From positions 1 to 64,000 of the forward strand of contig NZ_JMIP02000017.1 in assembly GCF_000691505.1 (NCBI RefSeq): DNA of 64,000 bases, given 5' to 3'. The DNA is from Halostagnicola sp. A56. GTDB taxonomy: Archaea; Halobacteriota; Halobacteria; Halobacteriales; Natrialbaceae. Below are positions 1 through 8,913 of this stretch, piece after piece. A program made the translations under genes and the position numbers. Position 1 is the stretch's first letter, and each line of letters begins with the position of its first letter. Below the pieces are notes generated by a model, which saw only the letters and a program-made list of their open reading frames with translations, was not told the DNA's origin and ran no database searches.

Positions 1-63
1 AGCGCTGACGACGGTCACGACAGCCACGCGAGGCACAATCACGACGACCACGAGGACGTGTAA
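1..63 (+). CDS. C-terminal end of a truncated gene, His/Asp-rich tail
   Basis: The window opens inside a reading frame that ends in TAA after 20 codons. The visible peptide is six His among Asp, Glu, Ser and Arg, a composition typical of metal-binding tails on haloarchaeal zinc or manganese ABC transporter parts and cation efflux proteins. Nothing else of the protein can be seen, so family and function stay unknown; a metal-transport protein is only a guess from the His-rich end. About 270 bases without a clear gene separate it from the next start at 336. Confidence 0.5.
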   Translation, partial: SADDGHDSHARHNHDDHEDV

Positions 64-335
64 TTGAGGGGGGCGAACGGACTCCGACAAACCGGCCTCC
101 AGCAGTGATTCGACTGTTTTCGGTAGTAGCGGCCGTTTTATCCGCAATCGGTGACGGAGCGAGTTCACGAAACACGCCCGTCGGTGGGCTTGAGCGGTCG
201 CGATTCGGTGGTCAGTCGTCTCAGGAGCAACTCGAGCCGCGCTAAATCTCGCCGAAGCGGACACTCAAATACGGATCGGGCACTGAACCAGTGTATCGAC
301 GAATCATCGCCGTCTCCATCCGCTTTCGAACGAAT

Positions 336-1259
336 ATGAGTGCTTCTGAACCAACGGTCGACGTCGAACAGTTCCTCACGAACCTGCGGGCGTTCCACTA
401 TCGCGAGCTCACCATGGTTGGGGCTACGCTACTCGCTATAGTGGCTTCGGTCGTCCTCTTTCCGGGACTCGAGAACGTCGATCAAGGGATTCAGTCCGAT
501 CTCTCGGTCGGATTACTCGCTGGATTAATGCTGGTCGCCGTGGTCGGCGGCGTCGTCAAGGGGATGACAGGATTCGGCTACTCGCTGATCATGACGCCGA
601 TTTTCGCGACGGTGATCGATCCGACCGTCACAGTCGTCGTGCTGGCGATTCCGCCGTGGATGCTCAACATGTTTCAGATCGCCGAGACCGGAACGGGATG
701 GTCGTTCGTCCGCGAAGAGTGGTCGCTACTGGTTCTCGCCGTCGTCGGAAGCGTGATCGGCGTGATGGCGCTGGCGACGTTCAGCGCAGGCCCGCTCGTC
801 CCGTTCGTCATCGGGCTCGTGTTGCTCGGCTACGTCGCCTTTCAGGTGGTCCAGAACTTCGTCACGATCGAGGAAGCACACCACCCGTTCGCGCTCGGGG
901 CGGCTGGCCTTTCACAAGGGTTCTTGCTCGCGTTCGCGAACCTCGGCCCGCTGCTACCTGCCTACTTCCACACCTTCGAGCGTGACGCCGAGCGGTACAT
1001 CGGTGGCCTGTCGATGGTACTGGGAACGATATTTACAGTGCGAATCGTTCAGATGGCGTTCTTTACCGACCTGCTGACGACCTACCGATTCTGGCTCGGC
1101 TCGGTGATCGCCGTCGTCACCATCGTCGGGCTGCTCCTCGGTACGTACCTCCGGCGACTCGAGTTCGACGAGCGAACGTTCAACTGGTTCGTCGTCTGTC
1201 TCCTCTTCGTCATCTCGCTCAACATCTTTCGGAATACCGTGCCGGCGCTGTTTCTATAG
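336..1259 (+). CDS. TSUP (TauE/SafE) family membrane transporter
   Basis: 307-aa polytopic membrane protein, probably exporting sulfite, sulfonates or another small anion as other TauE/SafE proteins do; the substrate is not visible. A cytoplasmic N-terminus of about 45 residues is followed by roughly eight hydrophobic segments in two repeats. The hallmark loop of the first repeat is seen as VVKGMTGFGYSLIMTPI near residue 85, and the second repeat contains GAAGLSQGFLLAFANLGPLL. The ATG at 336 is chosen over an in-frame upstream start at 291 because the extra residues are Arg-rich and not protein-like for this family. It stands alone, followed by a gene remnant on the other strand. Confidence 0.85.
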   Translation: MSASEPTVDVEQFLTNLRAFHYRELTMVGATLLAIVASVVLFPGLENVDQGIQSDLSVGLLAGLMLVAVVGGVVKGMTGFGYSLIMTPIFATVIDPTVTVVVLAIPPWMLNMFQIAETGTGWSFVREEWSLLVLAVVGSVIGVMALATFSAGPLVPFVIGLVLLGYVAFQVVQNFVTIEEAHHPFALGAAGLSQGFLLAFANLGPLLPAYFHTFERDAERYIGGLSMVLGTIFTVRIVQMAFFTDLLTTYRFWLGSVIAVVTIVGLLLGTYLRRLEFDERTFNWFVVCLLFVISLNIFRNTVPALFL

Positions 1260-1283
1260 CGTACGAAATACGCGCCGTCTCGA

Positions 1284-1508
1284 TTACTCGGATCCTCCTT
1301 CGAAACGCTCGAGACCTCGTTCGTTTATGTTATTGGCGACTTCCCGAACATCGCATTCGGTGAGTTCACTTTCGCTGGCGAGTTCGTCCATCGTTTCGAG
1401 CGCCCAGACCTTTTCTCGAGGGTTTTGTCGCTGTATACGGCCAACAAACTCACTCGATGGCGGCGATCGAGGTCGTTTCGACGCGCTATTCTCGTTTTTC
1501 GTCGCGAT
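1284..1508 (-). pseudogene. Coding-like remnant without a start codon
   Basis: On the minus strand a frame is open from just after a TAG at 1509-1511 to TAA at 1284-1286, 74 codons. Its last 45 residues look like a real acidic protein (for example REKVWALETMDELASESELT then an ECDVREVANN helix), unlike the Arg/Ser-rich frames around it. No ATG, GTG or TTG exists in the first 39 codons; the first ATG (1389-1391) would leave only 35 residues. Either a decayed gene or a very short one. Family not recognised. Confidence 0.3.
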
Positions 1509-1606
1509 CTATCTGGAGCCGTCTGCGAAACGACTCCGGCGTTCAGGGGCGTTTCTCCGGTCCAAATGGTGTGTCGCTGGTTCGGGAAACGTCTCACCGG
1601 TTCGAG

Positions 1607-2608
1607 TTACGTATCAGCGATCCGGTGCTCGAAGAGGCGCTCGCCGGTGTCTTCGCAGGTAACCGCGAACACCTTGTGGGAGCTACAGCAGGATTCGACG
1701 ACCTCCTCGCCCATCTGGATGTCGCCGCCCGTGGTCGGGCACGTCTCGAGGAACATTCGAAGGCTGTTCAGCAGCTGTCCCTTCTGTGCGGGGGCGAACG
1801 CGTCCCAGTCGTCCACCCAGGATTCGAAGACCCGGCTCGCGGCGACGTCCGCGACGAGCGCCGGACGCGATGGCCACTGGCCGGTTCGACTCGCGTTCGC
1901 TCTGAGCGTGTGCACGCCGTCGCGAGTCAACAGTTCGAACTCGTCGGGGTCCTCCTCGAACCCGAACGCAGCGGCGGCGTCGGCTGCGTCGATCTCTCCG
2001 TCCGCGATCGGTTCGATCTCCTCGAGCCACGCCGTTTCGAACGCGTCGGTCAGGCAGAGGTCGTCCGACTTCTCGCACGGCTCGAGGATTCCCTCGTCGA
2101 CGAAGTACGTCTCGAGATCCATGCCGGCTTCGGGGGCGTCAGCGGAGCCGTCGACCGGTTCGGTGTCGGATTCGGATCCGTAGCCGTCGGTTTCGGCCTC
2201 TCCTTCCGCTGGCGTCTCCCCGTTCGGAGCGGTCGCGGATGCAGTGGATACTGATTCGGTCGGTTCGTCGGAACGATCCTCCTGGCTCAAGTCTCCGATC
2301 GCAGCGGTCCCGTCGGGCGAACCGAGTCCGGACGCGACGACCGGCTCCGGGTCCTTCCCGAACCAGCGAAGGATCTCGGGCGGGAGATACCGTTTTGTCA
2401 GCGTCGGGGTTCCCGGAATCAGATAGCCGCGAAGGTAGATCAAGCCGATCGAACAGCCGAGCGCGAATACTCCGCCGAGTTTCGATTTACGTGCGATGAG
2501 AGAACTCAGTAAGGCGGCGATGATCAGGTTCAAAACCGTGCACGGCTCGCATCTATCGTCGCCGGTGTATTCCGGCTGATGGAGCGCTTCGACGACATCA
2601 ATCTTCAT
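1607..2608 (-). CDS. Haloarchaeal membrane-anchored protein of unknown function
   Basis: 333 aa, family not recognised. After a short N-terminus with a CEPC motif (residues 20-23) come one or two hydrophobic segments (about 26-66), then a long, very acidic linker (about 90-165) rich in Glu, Asp, Ser and Thr, and a C-terminal soluble domain from about 165 to 333. That domain has scattered Cys residues (CEKSDDLC, CPTTGG, CCSSH, a final TC near the end) that could bind metal or form disulfides. The ATG is 269 bases upstream of and divergent from the next gene. Topology suggests an inner-membrane anchor with one large domain; side unknown. Confidence 0.7.
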   Translation of the reverse strand: MKIDVVEALHQPEYTGDDRCEPCTVLNLIIAALLSSLIARKSKLGGVFALGCSIGLIYLRGYLIPGTPTLTKRYLPPEILRWFGKDPEPVVASGLGSPDGTAAIGDLSQEDRSDEPTESVSTASATAPNGETPAEGEAETDGYGSESDTEPVDGSADAPEAGMDLETYFVDEGILEPCEKSDDLCLTDAFETAWLEEIEPIADGEIDAADAAAAFGFEEDPDEFELLTRDGVHTLRANASRTGQWPSRPALVADVAASRVFESWVDDWDAFAPAQKGQLLNSLRMFLETCPTTGGDIQMGEEVVESCCSSHKVFAVTCEDTGERLFEHRIADT

Positions 2609-2879
2609 TTCACCCGTATCATCGTACTCATATATTGTTTAATTTTGGGGTCAGGAACCGGACTCCCGGTTTCGCTCTCCGAGGCCTCGAGACGGCCGTA
2701 TATCCCATTTATCGCGTTTTATCCCGTCGACGACGATCGCCAATTCGATTTGGGTTCGGTTCAGGTTCGTCTCTGGGTCGTCTTTCGACAGCGAGGTCGT
2801 GTCGATCTCTTGTCTAGTCCCTGTCTCGCCCTGTTCCGAGCGGCGGCACAGTTTTGGGGATCCCCGAGTAGATGTAGCT

Positions 2880-4151
2880 ATGACCACCGAATCGCACGTT
2901 TCCCTTCGTCGTGACCTCCATCGAAAACCCGAACCGGCGTGGTGTGAGTTCTACACCACCGCACGTCTCGTTGAAACCCTCTCGGAACTCGACCTAACGG
3001 CCCTCCACGTCGGCCCGGATGCGCTCGCCGGCGACCATCGAATGGGCCTTCCCGACGATGACGAACTGTCGGCGTGGTACGAACAGGCCTCGGCCTACGA
3101 TGTCGACGAGTCGATCCTCGAGGCCCTCGAGGGCGGGTACACGGGAGCCGTCGCCGTACTCGAGCAGGGTTCCGGTCCGACCGTGGGGCTCCGTGTCGAC
3201 ATCGATGCGTTGCCCCGGCCGGAATCCGACGATCCGGCACACGTCCCCGCAGCCGAAGGCTTCCGATCCGAACACGAGGGGGCGATGCACGCCTGCGGGC
3301 ACGACGCCCACGCGACGATCGGAATCGGCGTGCTCGAGGCGATTCGGGAGAGCGACTTCTCGGGCACGCTCAAGGTATTCTTCCAGCCCGCAGAGGAGGT
3401 CGTCGGCGGCGGCAAGTCGATGGCAAAGAGCGAGCACATCGACGACGTCGACTACCTGCTCGCGATGCACGTCGGCCTCGATCACCCGACCGGTGAGGTC
3501 GTCGCGGGCGTCGAGGGGTTCCTCGCCGTCGTCCACCTCGAGGCGACGTTCACCGGCGAATCGGCCCACGCGGGCGGCCATCCCGAACAGGGTCGAAACG
3601 CGAATCAGGCGCTCGCGACCGCCGTCCAGAACCTGTACGGAATCCCGCGCCACGCCGGCGGTGCGACGCGGATCAACGCGGGCGTCATCGAGGGCGGGAG
3701 CGCCGCGAACGTGATCCCGGAGGAGGCGAGACTGGTCGCAGAGGTCAGAGGCGAGACCACCGAACTGATGCGGTACATGGACGAGAAGGCCCGAAACGTC
3801 CTCCGATCCGCGGCCGAGATGCACGACTGCGAACTCGAGGTCGAGACGGGGGCCGAAGCGCCGAGCGCACACAGCGACGACGAACTCGTCTCGATCGTCG
3901 CCGACGCCGCGGGCGGTGTCGAGGGTATCGGTTCGGTGCTTGAGCGAGACGAACTCGGCGGGAGCGAAGACGCGACCTTCCTGATGCGGGAAGTCCAGCG
4001 AAACGGCGGGCTGGCCTGCTACGTCGGCGTCGGTACCGATCATCCCGGCGGCCACCACACGGCTACCTTCGACGTCGACGAGGAGAGCATCGGCTACGGT
4101 ATCGACGTGTTGACCGGCGCGATCGAACAGATCGGCCGCGAACGGCCGTAG
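2880..4151 (+). CDS. M20 family amidohydrolase
   Basis: 423-aa zinc-dependent M20 peptidase/amidohydrolase (N-acyl amino acid or aminobenzoyl-glutamate hydrolase type), likely cytosolic. Family motifs are in order: HACGHDAHATIG with the first metal ligands (near residue 140), FQPAEEVVGGG with the catalytic Glu, an AMHVGLDHPTGEV region, GGSAANVIPEEARL in the dimerisation domain, and a final HHTATFD motif. The ATG at 2880 is chosen because the upstream in-frame start at 2799 adds residues unlike the family. The N-terminal part (residues 15-75) carries an insertion-like stretch between the Arg-rich start helix and the catalytic core. Acyl substrate cannot be told from sequence. Confidence 0.88.
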   Translation: MTTESHVSLRRDLHRKPEPAWCEFYTTARLVETLSELDLTALHVGPDALAGDHRMGLPDDDELSAWYEQASAYDVDESILEALEGGYTGAVAVLEQGSGPTVGLRVDIDALPRPESDDPAHVPAAEGFRSEHEGAMHACGHDAHATIGIGVLEAIRESDFSGTLKVFFQPAEEVVGGGKSMAKSEHIDDVDYLLAMHVGLDHPTGEVVAGVEGFLAVVHLEATFTGESAHAGGHPEQGRNANQALATAVQNLYGIPRHAGGATRINAGVIEGGSAANVIPEEARLVAEVRGETTELMRYMDEKARNVLRSAAEMHDCELEVETGAEAPSAHSDDELVSIVADAAGGVEGIGSVLERDELGGSEDATFLMREVQRNGGLACYVGVGTDHPGGHHTATFDVDEESIGYGIDVLTGAIEQIGRERP

Positions 4152-4197
4152 TCGGCTGGCGCGGAAAATAAGGAGAGCAGCGTCAGTGGTCGTCTCC

Positions 4198-5004
4198 TTA
4201 GTCTCCCTCCGCGTCGACCACGACCTCGAGGTCGAAGGCTTCGTCCGCCGGAGCGTCTGCCGGCTCGAGGTAGCCGACCGCGAACGCCGAATAGACATTT
4301 CCGGCGGCCGGATCGATATCGAACGTCCCGACGACCTCGCCGTCGTTGTTCGACGTTGCGGGTCGAACCTCGAGAGTGTATTCGCCCGGCGCAACTTCGG
4401 CCGTCGCGGTCTCGCCGAAGCCGACGTCCTCGAAGAGGACGGTCTCGCCGTCGCCGACCGTAACGTCGACTGCCGGCGCGTCCGGCGACGCGTGTACGAG
4501 TCGGACGCAGGCGTCTTCGCCGGGACTCGAGCGATCGTCTTCGAGCACCGCAACCTCGAACGGTTGGTTCTCCGCCGCGAGCTCGCCGAGCGCGGCGACC
4601 GTGTAGGCGCTCGCACCGATCTCGAGCTCCTCGTCGAAGACGACCGTGTCGGGGTCGTCCGCGGCAGCGATCATCACTTCGTAGGTCCCCGGCTCGAGCA
4701 TGAGGTACTCGCTTACGGTCCGGTAGGGAACGTCCTCGAGGACCATCTCGCCGTCGACCGAAACGTCGACGTTCGGTGCGTCCGGCGAGAGGTGAGCGAC
4801 GCGAACCGACGCCTCCATCGATTCGTCGTCCTCGCCCTCGTCACCGGAGTCGTCAGTCATGTTTCCACCGTCGTCAGCGGTCGATTCGTCTCCGGAGGTA
4901 TCGCTTTCGGATCCCTCGTCACCGCCCAGACAGCCTGCGATTGCGACGACGCTCGCAGCGCCTGCTCCCGAGAGCACCCGTCGGCGTGTATGGTTTCGAA
5001 CCAT
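4198..5004 (-). CDS. DUF4397 repeat lipoprotein
   Basis: 268-aa exported protein. The N-terminus has a Tat-type RRR motif, a short hydrophobic stretch and the lipobox IAGC (Cys about residue 25), so it is probably a lipid-anchored surface protein. A Ser/Thr/Asp/Glu-rich linker follows (about 29-65). Two DUF4397 domains then repeat the start RVAHLSPDAPNVDV / RLVHASPDAPAVDV and end with an AALGEL / AVGYLEP strand. DUF4397 domains are extracellular beta-sandwich modules of unknown function found in surface and matrix proteins. It lies tail-to-tail with the M20 gene (46-bp gap). Confidence 0.85.
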   Translation of the reverse strand: MVRNHTRRRVLSGAGAASVVAIAGCLGGDEGSESDTSGDESTADDGGNMTDDSGDEGEDDESMEASVRVAHLSPDAPNVDVSVDGEMVLEDVPYRTVSEYLMLEPGTYEVMIAAADDPDTVVFDEELEIGASAYTVAALGELAAENQPFEVAVLEDDRSSPGEDACVRLVHASPDAPAVDVTVGDGETVLFEDVGFGETATAEVAPGEYTLEVRPATSNNDGEVVGTFDIDPAAGNVYSAFAVGYLEPADAPADEAFDLEVVVDAEGD

Positions 5005-5092
5005 ACGACAACTGTGGCAACCGATCGCAATCCGATTACATCCTAACAGCGTAGGGTCGAAGCGTTCGAGCGGAGAGATATCGCGTGCGGGC

Positions 5093-6499
5093 TCAGTACT
5101 TCGGATCCGCGCCGGTCGTTTCGTACACGCGCTCCATCAACTCGTCGCGTTCGGCCTGCCAGGCGTCGAACCCGTCGGGACTCGAGGGGTAGTCCTCGTA
5201 GTGGGCCAGCAGTTCGTCGGCGCGCTGTTTGGTCTGATAGAGGTTCCAGATCGTTCCCCAGTGGCCCCGGCTCTTGATTAGCGACTCGAGTTTGAGTTTG
5301 AGGCCGATGTTCGCGCTGCCGGAGTACAGCGCCTCGGCGAGTTTGTCGCCGGGCATTGCCGCGAGCAGTCCCATCAGGTCGTCGATGTCGATCGCGGTCG
5401 AGAGGATGTTGTACACGTCGAGTGCGGCGTATCGCGCGCCGAAGTGGTCCATGACGCGTTCGTTGTACCGCCAGAAGGTCTCCTCGCTGTAGTCGCCCGT
5501 CTCGAGGGCTTCGATCGCCTGCTCGGCGGCGTAGCTGCCGGCGTAGGCCGCGCCGGCGATACCGCCGCCGGTGGTCGGGTTGACGTGGCCTGCGGCGTCG
5601 CCGACGGACATGAACCCGGGGTGGACGGCCGAATCGTACGGCCGGCGGGTCGGAAGGGCGGCCCCGAGTTTGTCCTCGACTTCGGCACCCTCGAACTCCG
5701 CCCGGTTCTCGAGATCCCGTTTCAGGTCGTCGACCAGTTCCATCGGTTCCTCGGTCATCTGGAAGCCGAGGCCGGCGTTGATCTCCGTGTCAGTGCGCGG
5801 GAAGTACCAGAGATAGCCCGCGGCGCGTTCGGTCGGCTTGAACACGAGCGCGTCGTCCCACTCGACGGGCTCGTCGACGTGGACGATCTCCCGGTAGGCA
5901 GAACAGAACTGCGAGTAGTTGACGTTCGTGTCGTACGTCGACCCCGAGAAGTCGACGTGATCCTGCAGGATCGAGAGCGAGCCCGCGCCGTCGATAACGA
6001 CATCAGCCTCGTAGGTGTGCGCGTCGCCCTTGCTCATCGCCTCGACGCCGATCACTCGTCCGTCGTCGTTCTGCAAAACGTCCTGAACGACCGTATCGTA
6101 GTGAAAGTCGACGCCAGCGTCCTGTGCTCCATCGATGATCCGTCGGCCGTACTCCCAGCGGTCGATGACCGCCAGCTCGCCGGGTACCGGAATCTCGAGG
6201 ACGGTGTCTTCCTGCGGGATCTCGAAGCGGCCGTGGTCGACGCCGGTGTTCGTAAACGCCGGCTCGAGCTTGGATTTCGGGATCGCCTCGGGGAAGGCGT
6301 CCGCGCCCTTCAACGCGTCACCACACGCGATGTGGCCCGCCTCTTCTTCGGTTTTCCGCTCGAGGATGACGACCTCGTAACCCGCCTGTGCGACCGTCGC
6401 GGCCGCGTAACACCCTGATGTTCCTGCGCCGACGACGACCACGTCGGGCGAGCGCGTCCCCGTCGTCGCGGTTGCAGCCGACTGTTCCTGCGTACTCAT
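5093..6499 (-). CDS. Geranylgeranyl reductase family flavoprotein
   Basis: 468-aa FAD-dependent oxidoreductase of the geranylgeranyl reductase family, which saturates double bonds of isoprenoid chains of archaeal ether lipids (digeranylgeranylglycerophospholipid) or of quinone side chains. The dinucleotide-binding GxGxxG is seen as VVVGAGTSGCYAA (residues 20-32), followed by the ERK/R end of the second strand, and the second FAD motif is SVGDAAGHVNPTTGGGI near residue 315. The gene is divergent from the 2Fe-2S ferredoxin at 6665, a plausible electron donor by neighbourhood only. Haloarchaea have several paralogues, so the exact substrate is uncertain. Confidence 0.85.
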   Translation of the reverse strand: MSTQEQSAATATTGTRSPDVVVVGAGTSGCYAAATVAQAGYEVVILERKTEEEAGHIACGDALKGADAFPEAIPKSKLEPAFTNTGVDHGRFEIPQEDTVLEIPVPGELAVIDRWEYGRRIIDGAQDAGVDFHYDTVVQDVLQNDDGRVIGVEAMSKGDAHTYEADVVIDGAGSLSILQDHVDFSGSTYDTNVNYSQFCSAYREIVHVDEPVEWDDALVFKPTERAAGYLWYFPRTDTEINAGLGFQMTEEPMELVDDLKRDLENRAEFEGAEVEDKLGAALPTRRPYDSAVHPGFMSVGDAAGHVNPTTGGGIAGAAYAGSYAAEQAIEALETGDYSEETFWRYNERVMDHFGARYAALDVYNILSTAIDIDDLMGLLAAMPGDKLAEALYSGSANIGLKLKLESLIKSRGHWGTIWNLYQTKQRADELLAHYEDYPSSPDGFDAWQAERDELMERVYETTGADPKY

Positions 6500-6511
6500 A
6501 CCTATGACTGG

Positions 6512-6523
6512 TTACCCGGGTAA
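6512..6523. promoter_or_regulatory. Perfect 12-nt palindrome upstream of the reductase
   Basis: The sequence TTACCCGGGTAA reads identically on both strands and lies 13-24 nt ahead of the ATG (6497-6499) of the geranylgeranyl reductase gene. This is where a repressor could block a leaderless archaeal promoter. No bound factor is known from sequence. Confidence 0.35.
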
Positions 6524-6624
6524 GAAAACGTTTTTCGTGTCATTCGTCGGTTCGATCGGGTCAGAATGTGGATCGAACGGGTCGTCGGCGAGCCCCTTTG
6601 TGTCGGTAGTGACACGACAGATCC

Positions 6625-6633
6625 TAAATAAAG
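6625..6633 (+). promoter_or_regulatory. TATA box of the ferredoxin gene
   Basis: TAAATAAAG lies 32-40 nt before the ferredoxin ATG at 6665 in an otherwise GC-rich stretch, the spacing expected for a transcript with a leader of fewer than ten bases. Confidence 0.5.
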
Positions 6634-6664
6634 AGTTTTAGCGTGGTCTTTCGTAGCAGGCGGT

Positions 6665-7000
6665 ATGACAGAGTACACCGTCGAGTTCGTCGGGACCGGC
6701 GAAACGATCACGTGTTCGGACAAGGAGACGATTCTCAGCCGCTGTCTCGAGGAGGGAATCGCCCAGGAGTACTCCTGCCGCGTCGGGATGTGTCTGGCCT
6801 GTTCTGCGGAAATCGTCGAGGGGGAGGTCACCCAGCCCGCGGCCCGCGGGCTCACGGAGGCCGAAGCCGAGGCGTACGCGCTCACCTGCATGGCTCGGCC
6901 GAATTCTGATCTCAAACTCGACCGCGGGAAGTACCCGCCGAGCATCGAGGCAGAAATCGACTCCGAGGGCGCGAACGGGGCCGCGACCGCCGACGACTGA
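6665..7000 (+). CDS. 2Fe-2S plant-type ferredoxin
   Basis: 111-aa soluble electron carrier. The 2Fe-2S ligands form the plant-type pattern CRVGMCLAC followed by LTCMARP about 40 residues on (three Cys close together, the fourth later). It is a single fer2 domain without the long acidic N-terminal insertion of the main haloarchaeal ferredoxin, so it is a smaller paralogue. A TATA box sits just upstream. The divergent neighbour is a geranylgeranyl reductase, which needs reduced ferredoxin or a similar donor in some archaea, so a functional pair is possible but unproven. Confidence 0.9.
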   Translation: MTEYTVEFVGTGETITCSDKETILSRCLEEGIAQEYSCRVGMCLACSAEIVEGEVTQPAARGLTEAEAEAYALTCMARPNSDLKLDRGKYPPSIEAEIDSEGANGAATADD

Positions 7001-7114
7001 CGGGTTAGCTTGCGGCCGATACGAACGGAGAGATTCCCGACCTCGTTTTCACTGCGATCGACGGCCGCGTATCGCTCCGAAAGGCGTTACCCACTCGCCG
7101 TCCAACGACGGCCA

Positions 7115-8434
7115 ATGACCATCGTCGGGCTCGACGACACCGACTCTCGAGAGCGCGGGATGTGTACCACGTACGTGGCGACGAGGATCGCGAATCGCCT
7201 GCGTGCGGAGAGCGCCGTTTCGCGACTGCTGCTCGTTCGGCTCAATCCCGCGGTCGAGTACAAGACTCGCGGGAACGCCGCACTCGCCGTTCACACCGAT
7301 TGCGATTCTGCCCGAGCGTTCGAGGTCGCTCGAGACACACTCGAGTCGCTGTCGGAAACGGCGGACGACCGGACGAATCCGGGGCTGGTCGTCGCCGATC
7401 ACGATCCGGCCTCGATCCCTGACAAGGTGAGCGCGTTCGCCCGGAACGCGATTCGCGATCACCTCGAGATCGACGAGGCCGAATCGCTGATCGACGCCCG
7501 CGGCTACCGATCATGGCACGCGGGCAACGGCCGCGGTCGGATCGGCGCGCTGGCGGCGATCGGCAGCTGGCGGGCGCTCGAGGAGTGGACCGACGAGTAC
7601 ATCAGCTACCGCGAACCCGATCGGTGGGGGACGCCCCGCGAGGTCGACCGCGAAAGCGTCTTCGCCGCCGCCGAGCGGGGCTACCCCGACGTCTGGGACA
7701 CCGTCGACCGCGTCGAAGGCGAAACGGTCTGCGTCCCGCACACGCCAGGGCCGATTCTCCACGGGATCCGAGGCGACGACCCGGAGGCGGTCGAACGCGT
7801 CGCTGCCGCGATCGACGGCGAACCGGTGGCCTCGAGCCAGCGCTTCCGGACGAACCAGGGGACCGACGCGCACCTTCGCGAGGGAACGATCTCGGAGGTT
7901 CGCGACGGCTGGTCCTATCGCCTCGACGGACGGGTCGCCTCGGCCCCCGAAACCCGGCGCGGCGGCCACGTCTTCTTCGCGCTCGAGTCGCTCGCGGATC
8001 ACGCGGATCGAGACACAGATGGCGATAGGCGGGCGGTAGAATCCGAACCCGAACGCCTCGAGTGCGCGGCGTTCGAGCCGACCAAACGATTTCGCGACCG
8101 GGTCCGCGAACTCCGCGTCGGCGATCGGCTCACCGTCTGTGGGGAACTCGCGCGCGGGACGCTCAAACTCGAGAAGCTGGCGGTTCGCGACCTCGTCGAG
8201 ACCGAACTCGTCACGCCGACGTGTCTCGAGTGCGGTCGGACGATGGAAAGCGCCGGCCGCGATCAGGGGTATCGATGCCGGGACTGCGAGACGACCGCGC
8301 CGGGAAAATCCGACGTTCCGCTCGAGCGCGACCTCGAGGTCGGCTGGTACGAGGTGCCACCGTGTGCGCGCCGGCACATCGCGAAACCGCTGGTTCGGGG
8401 CGGCTTCGACGGCCCGGTCCATCCGGAGCGATAG
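7115..8434 (+). CDS. tiaS: tRNA(Ile2) 2-agmatinylcytidine synthetase TiaS
   Basis: 439-aa archaeal enzyme that attaches agmatine to C34 of the tRNA-Ile2 CAU anticodon using ATP, making agmatidine so that AUA is read as Ile. The start MTIVGLDDTDSRERGMCTTY is the conserved N-terminal motif and fixes the ATG at 7115. The TiaS catalytic core follows (about 1-240), then an OB-like RNA-binding region (near 265-370) and a C-terminal zinc ribbon (CLECG ... CRDC, about 370-395). Length matches the family. It reads in the same direction as the ferredoxin gene 115 bases upstream. Confidence 0.93.
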   Translation: MTIVGLDDTDSRERGMCTTYVATRIANRLRAESAVSRLLLVRLNPAVEYKTRGNAALAVHTDCDSARAFEVARDTLESLSETADDRTNPGLVVADHDPASIPDKVSAFARNAIRDHLEIDEAESLIDARGYRSWHAGNGRGRIGALAAIGSWRALEEWTDEYISYREPDRWGTPREVDRESVFAAAERGYPDVWDTVDRVEGETVCVPHTPGPILHGIRGDDPEAVERVAAAIDGEPVASSQRFRTNQGTDAHLREGTISEVRDGWSYRLDGRVASAPETRRGGHVFFALESLADHADRDTDGDRRAVESEPERLECAAFEPTKRFRDRVRELRVGDRLTVCGELARGTLKLEKLAVRDLVETELVTPTCLECGRTMESAGRDQGYRCRDCETTAPGKSDVPLERDLEVGWYEVPPCARRHIAKPLVRGGFDGPVHPER

Positions 8435-8464
8435 CGACGATGGGAACCGAGCGCTCCACCCAGA

Positions 8465-8668
8465 TTAAGCGATAGTGACCCCGCGGCGGGCGAGAAAGTC
8501 GCTTGCCGCCTTGATCTCGACGGGGCTCCCGATGATCCGACAGTACTCCTCGCTCTCGTCGAAGATCGTGACGGTGAACTCGTCGTCTAACTGCGTCTCG
8601 AGTTCCTGGAGCACCTCCTGCTGAAGAACGATCTGGGTGCTATCACGCAGTTGCGACGGTCCCGACAT
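8465..8668 (-). CDS. Small haloarchaeal KH-like protein (VNG_1110C type)
   Basis: 67-aa protein that matches from memory the VNG_1110C-type conserved haloarchaeal family; function unknown. The sequence has an N-terminal helix (QIVLQQEVLQELETQL), a beta-strand pair, and the phrase RIIGSPVEIKAASDFLARRG, which resembles the strand-GxP-helix part of a KH or swapped RNA-binding fold. A TATA-like CATAAAAC (minus strand, near 8698-8705) lies about 33 nt before the ATG (8666-8668). Convergent with tiaS, with a 30-bp gap. Confidence 0.7.
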   Translation of the reverse strand: MSGPSQLRDSTQIVLQQEVLQELETQLDDEFTVTIFDESEEYCRIIGSPVEIKAASDFLARRGVTIA

Positions 8669-8913
8669 TCGTACACTCCGACTGTGCCCGTCCCTCGTTT
8701 TATGTGTGTCGGAACTCAATTTGTATTGGTAATAGGGGACTTCAGCGCCTAAGGAGGGGGTATACGCACGATACTTACTCCGTCGTAGATCTATCGGCCA
8801 AAAGATGTAATACGCTGTATTCGAGGATCGCCCCTCGAGGACGGGAACGCGAACTCGGTTCGACCGGGTCGCATGGAAAGGGTTTTTCCAGACGAACGGT
8901 TGCGTGTAGGTAC

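Noticed and set aside
2994-4616. 540-aa minus-strand frame over the M20 gene
   Set aside because: Arg/Ser-rich and without domains; it lies antisense to a gene with all M20 motifs. GC-rich codon positions keep such mirror frames open.
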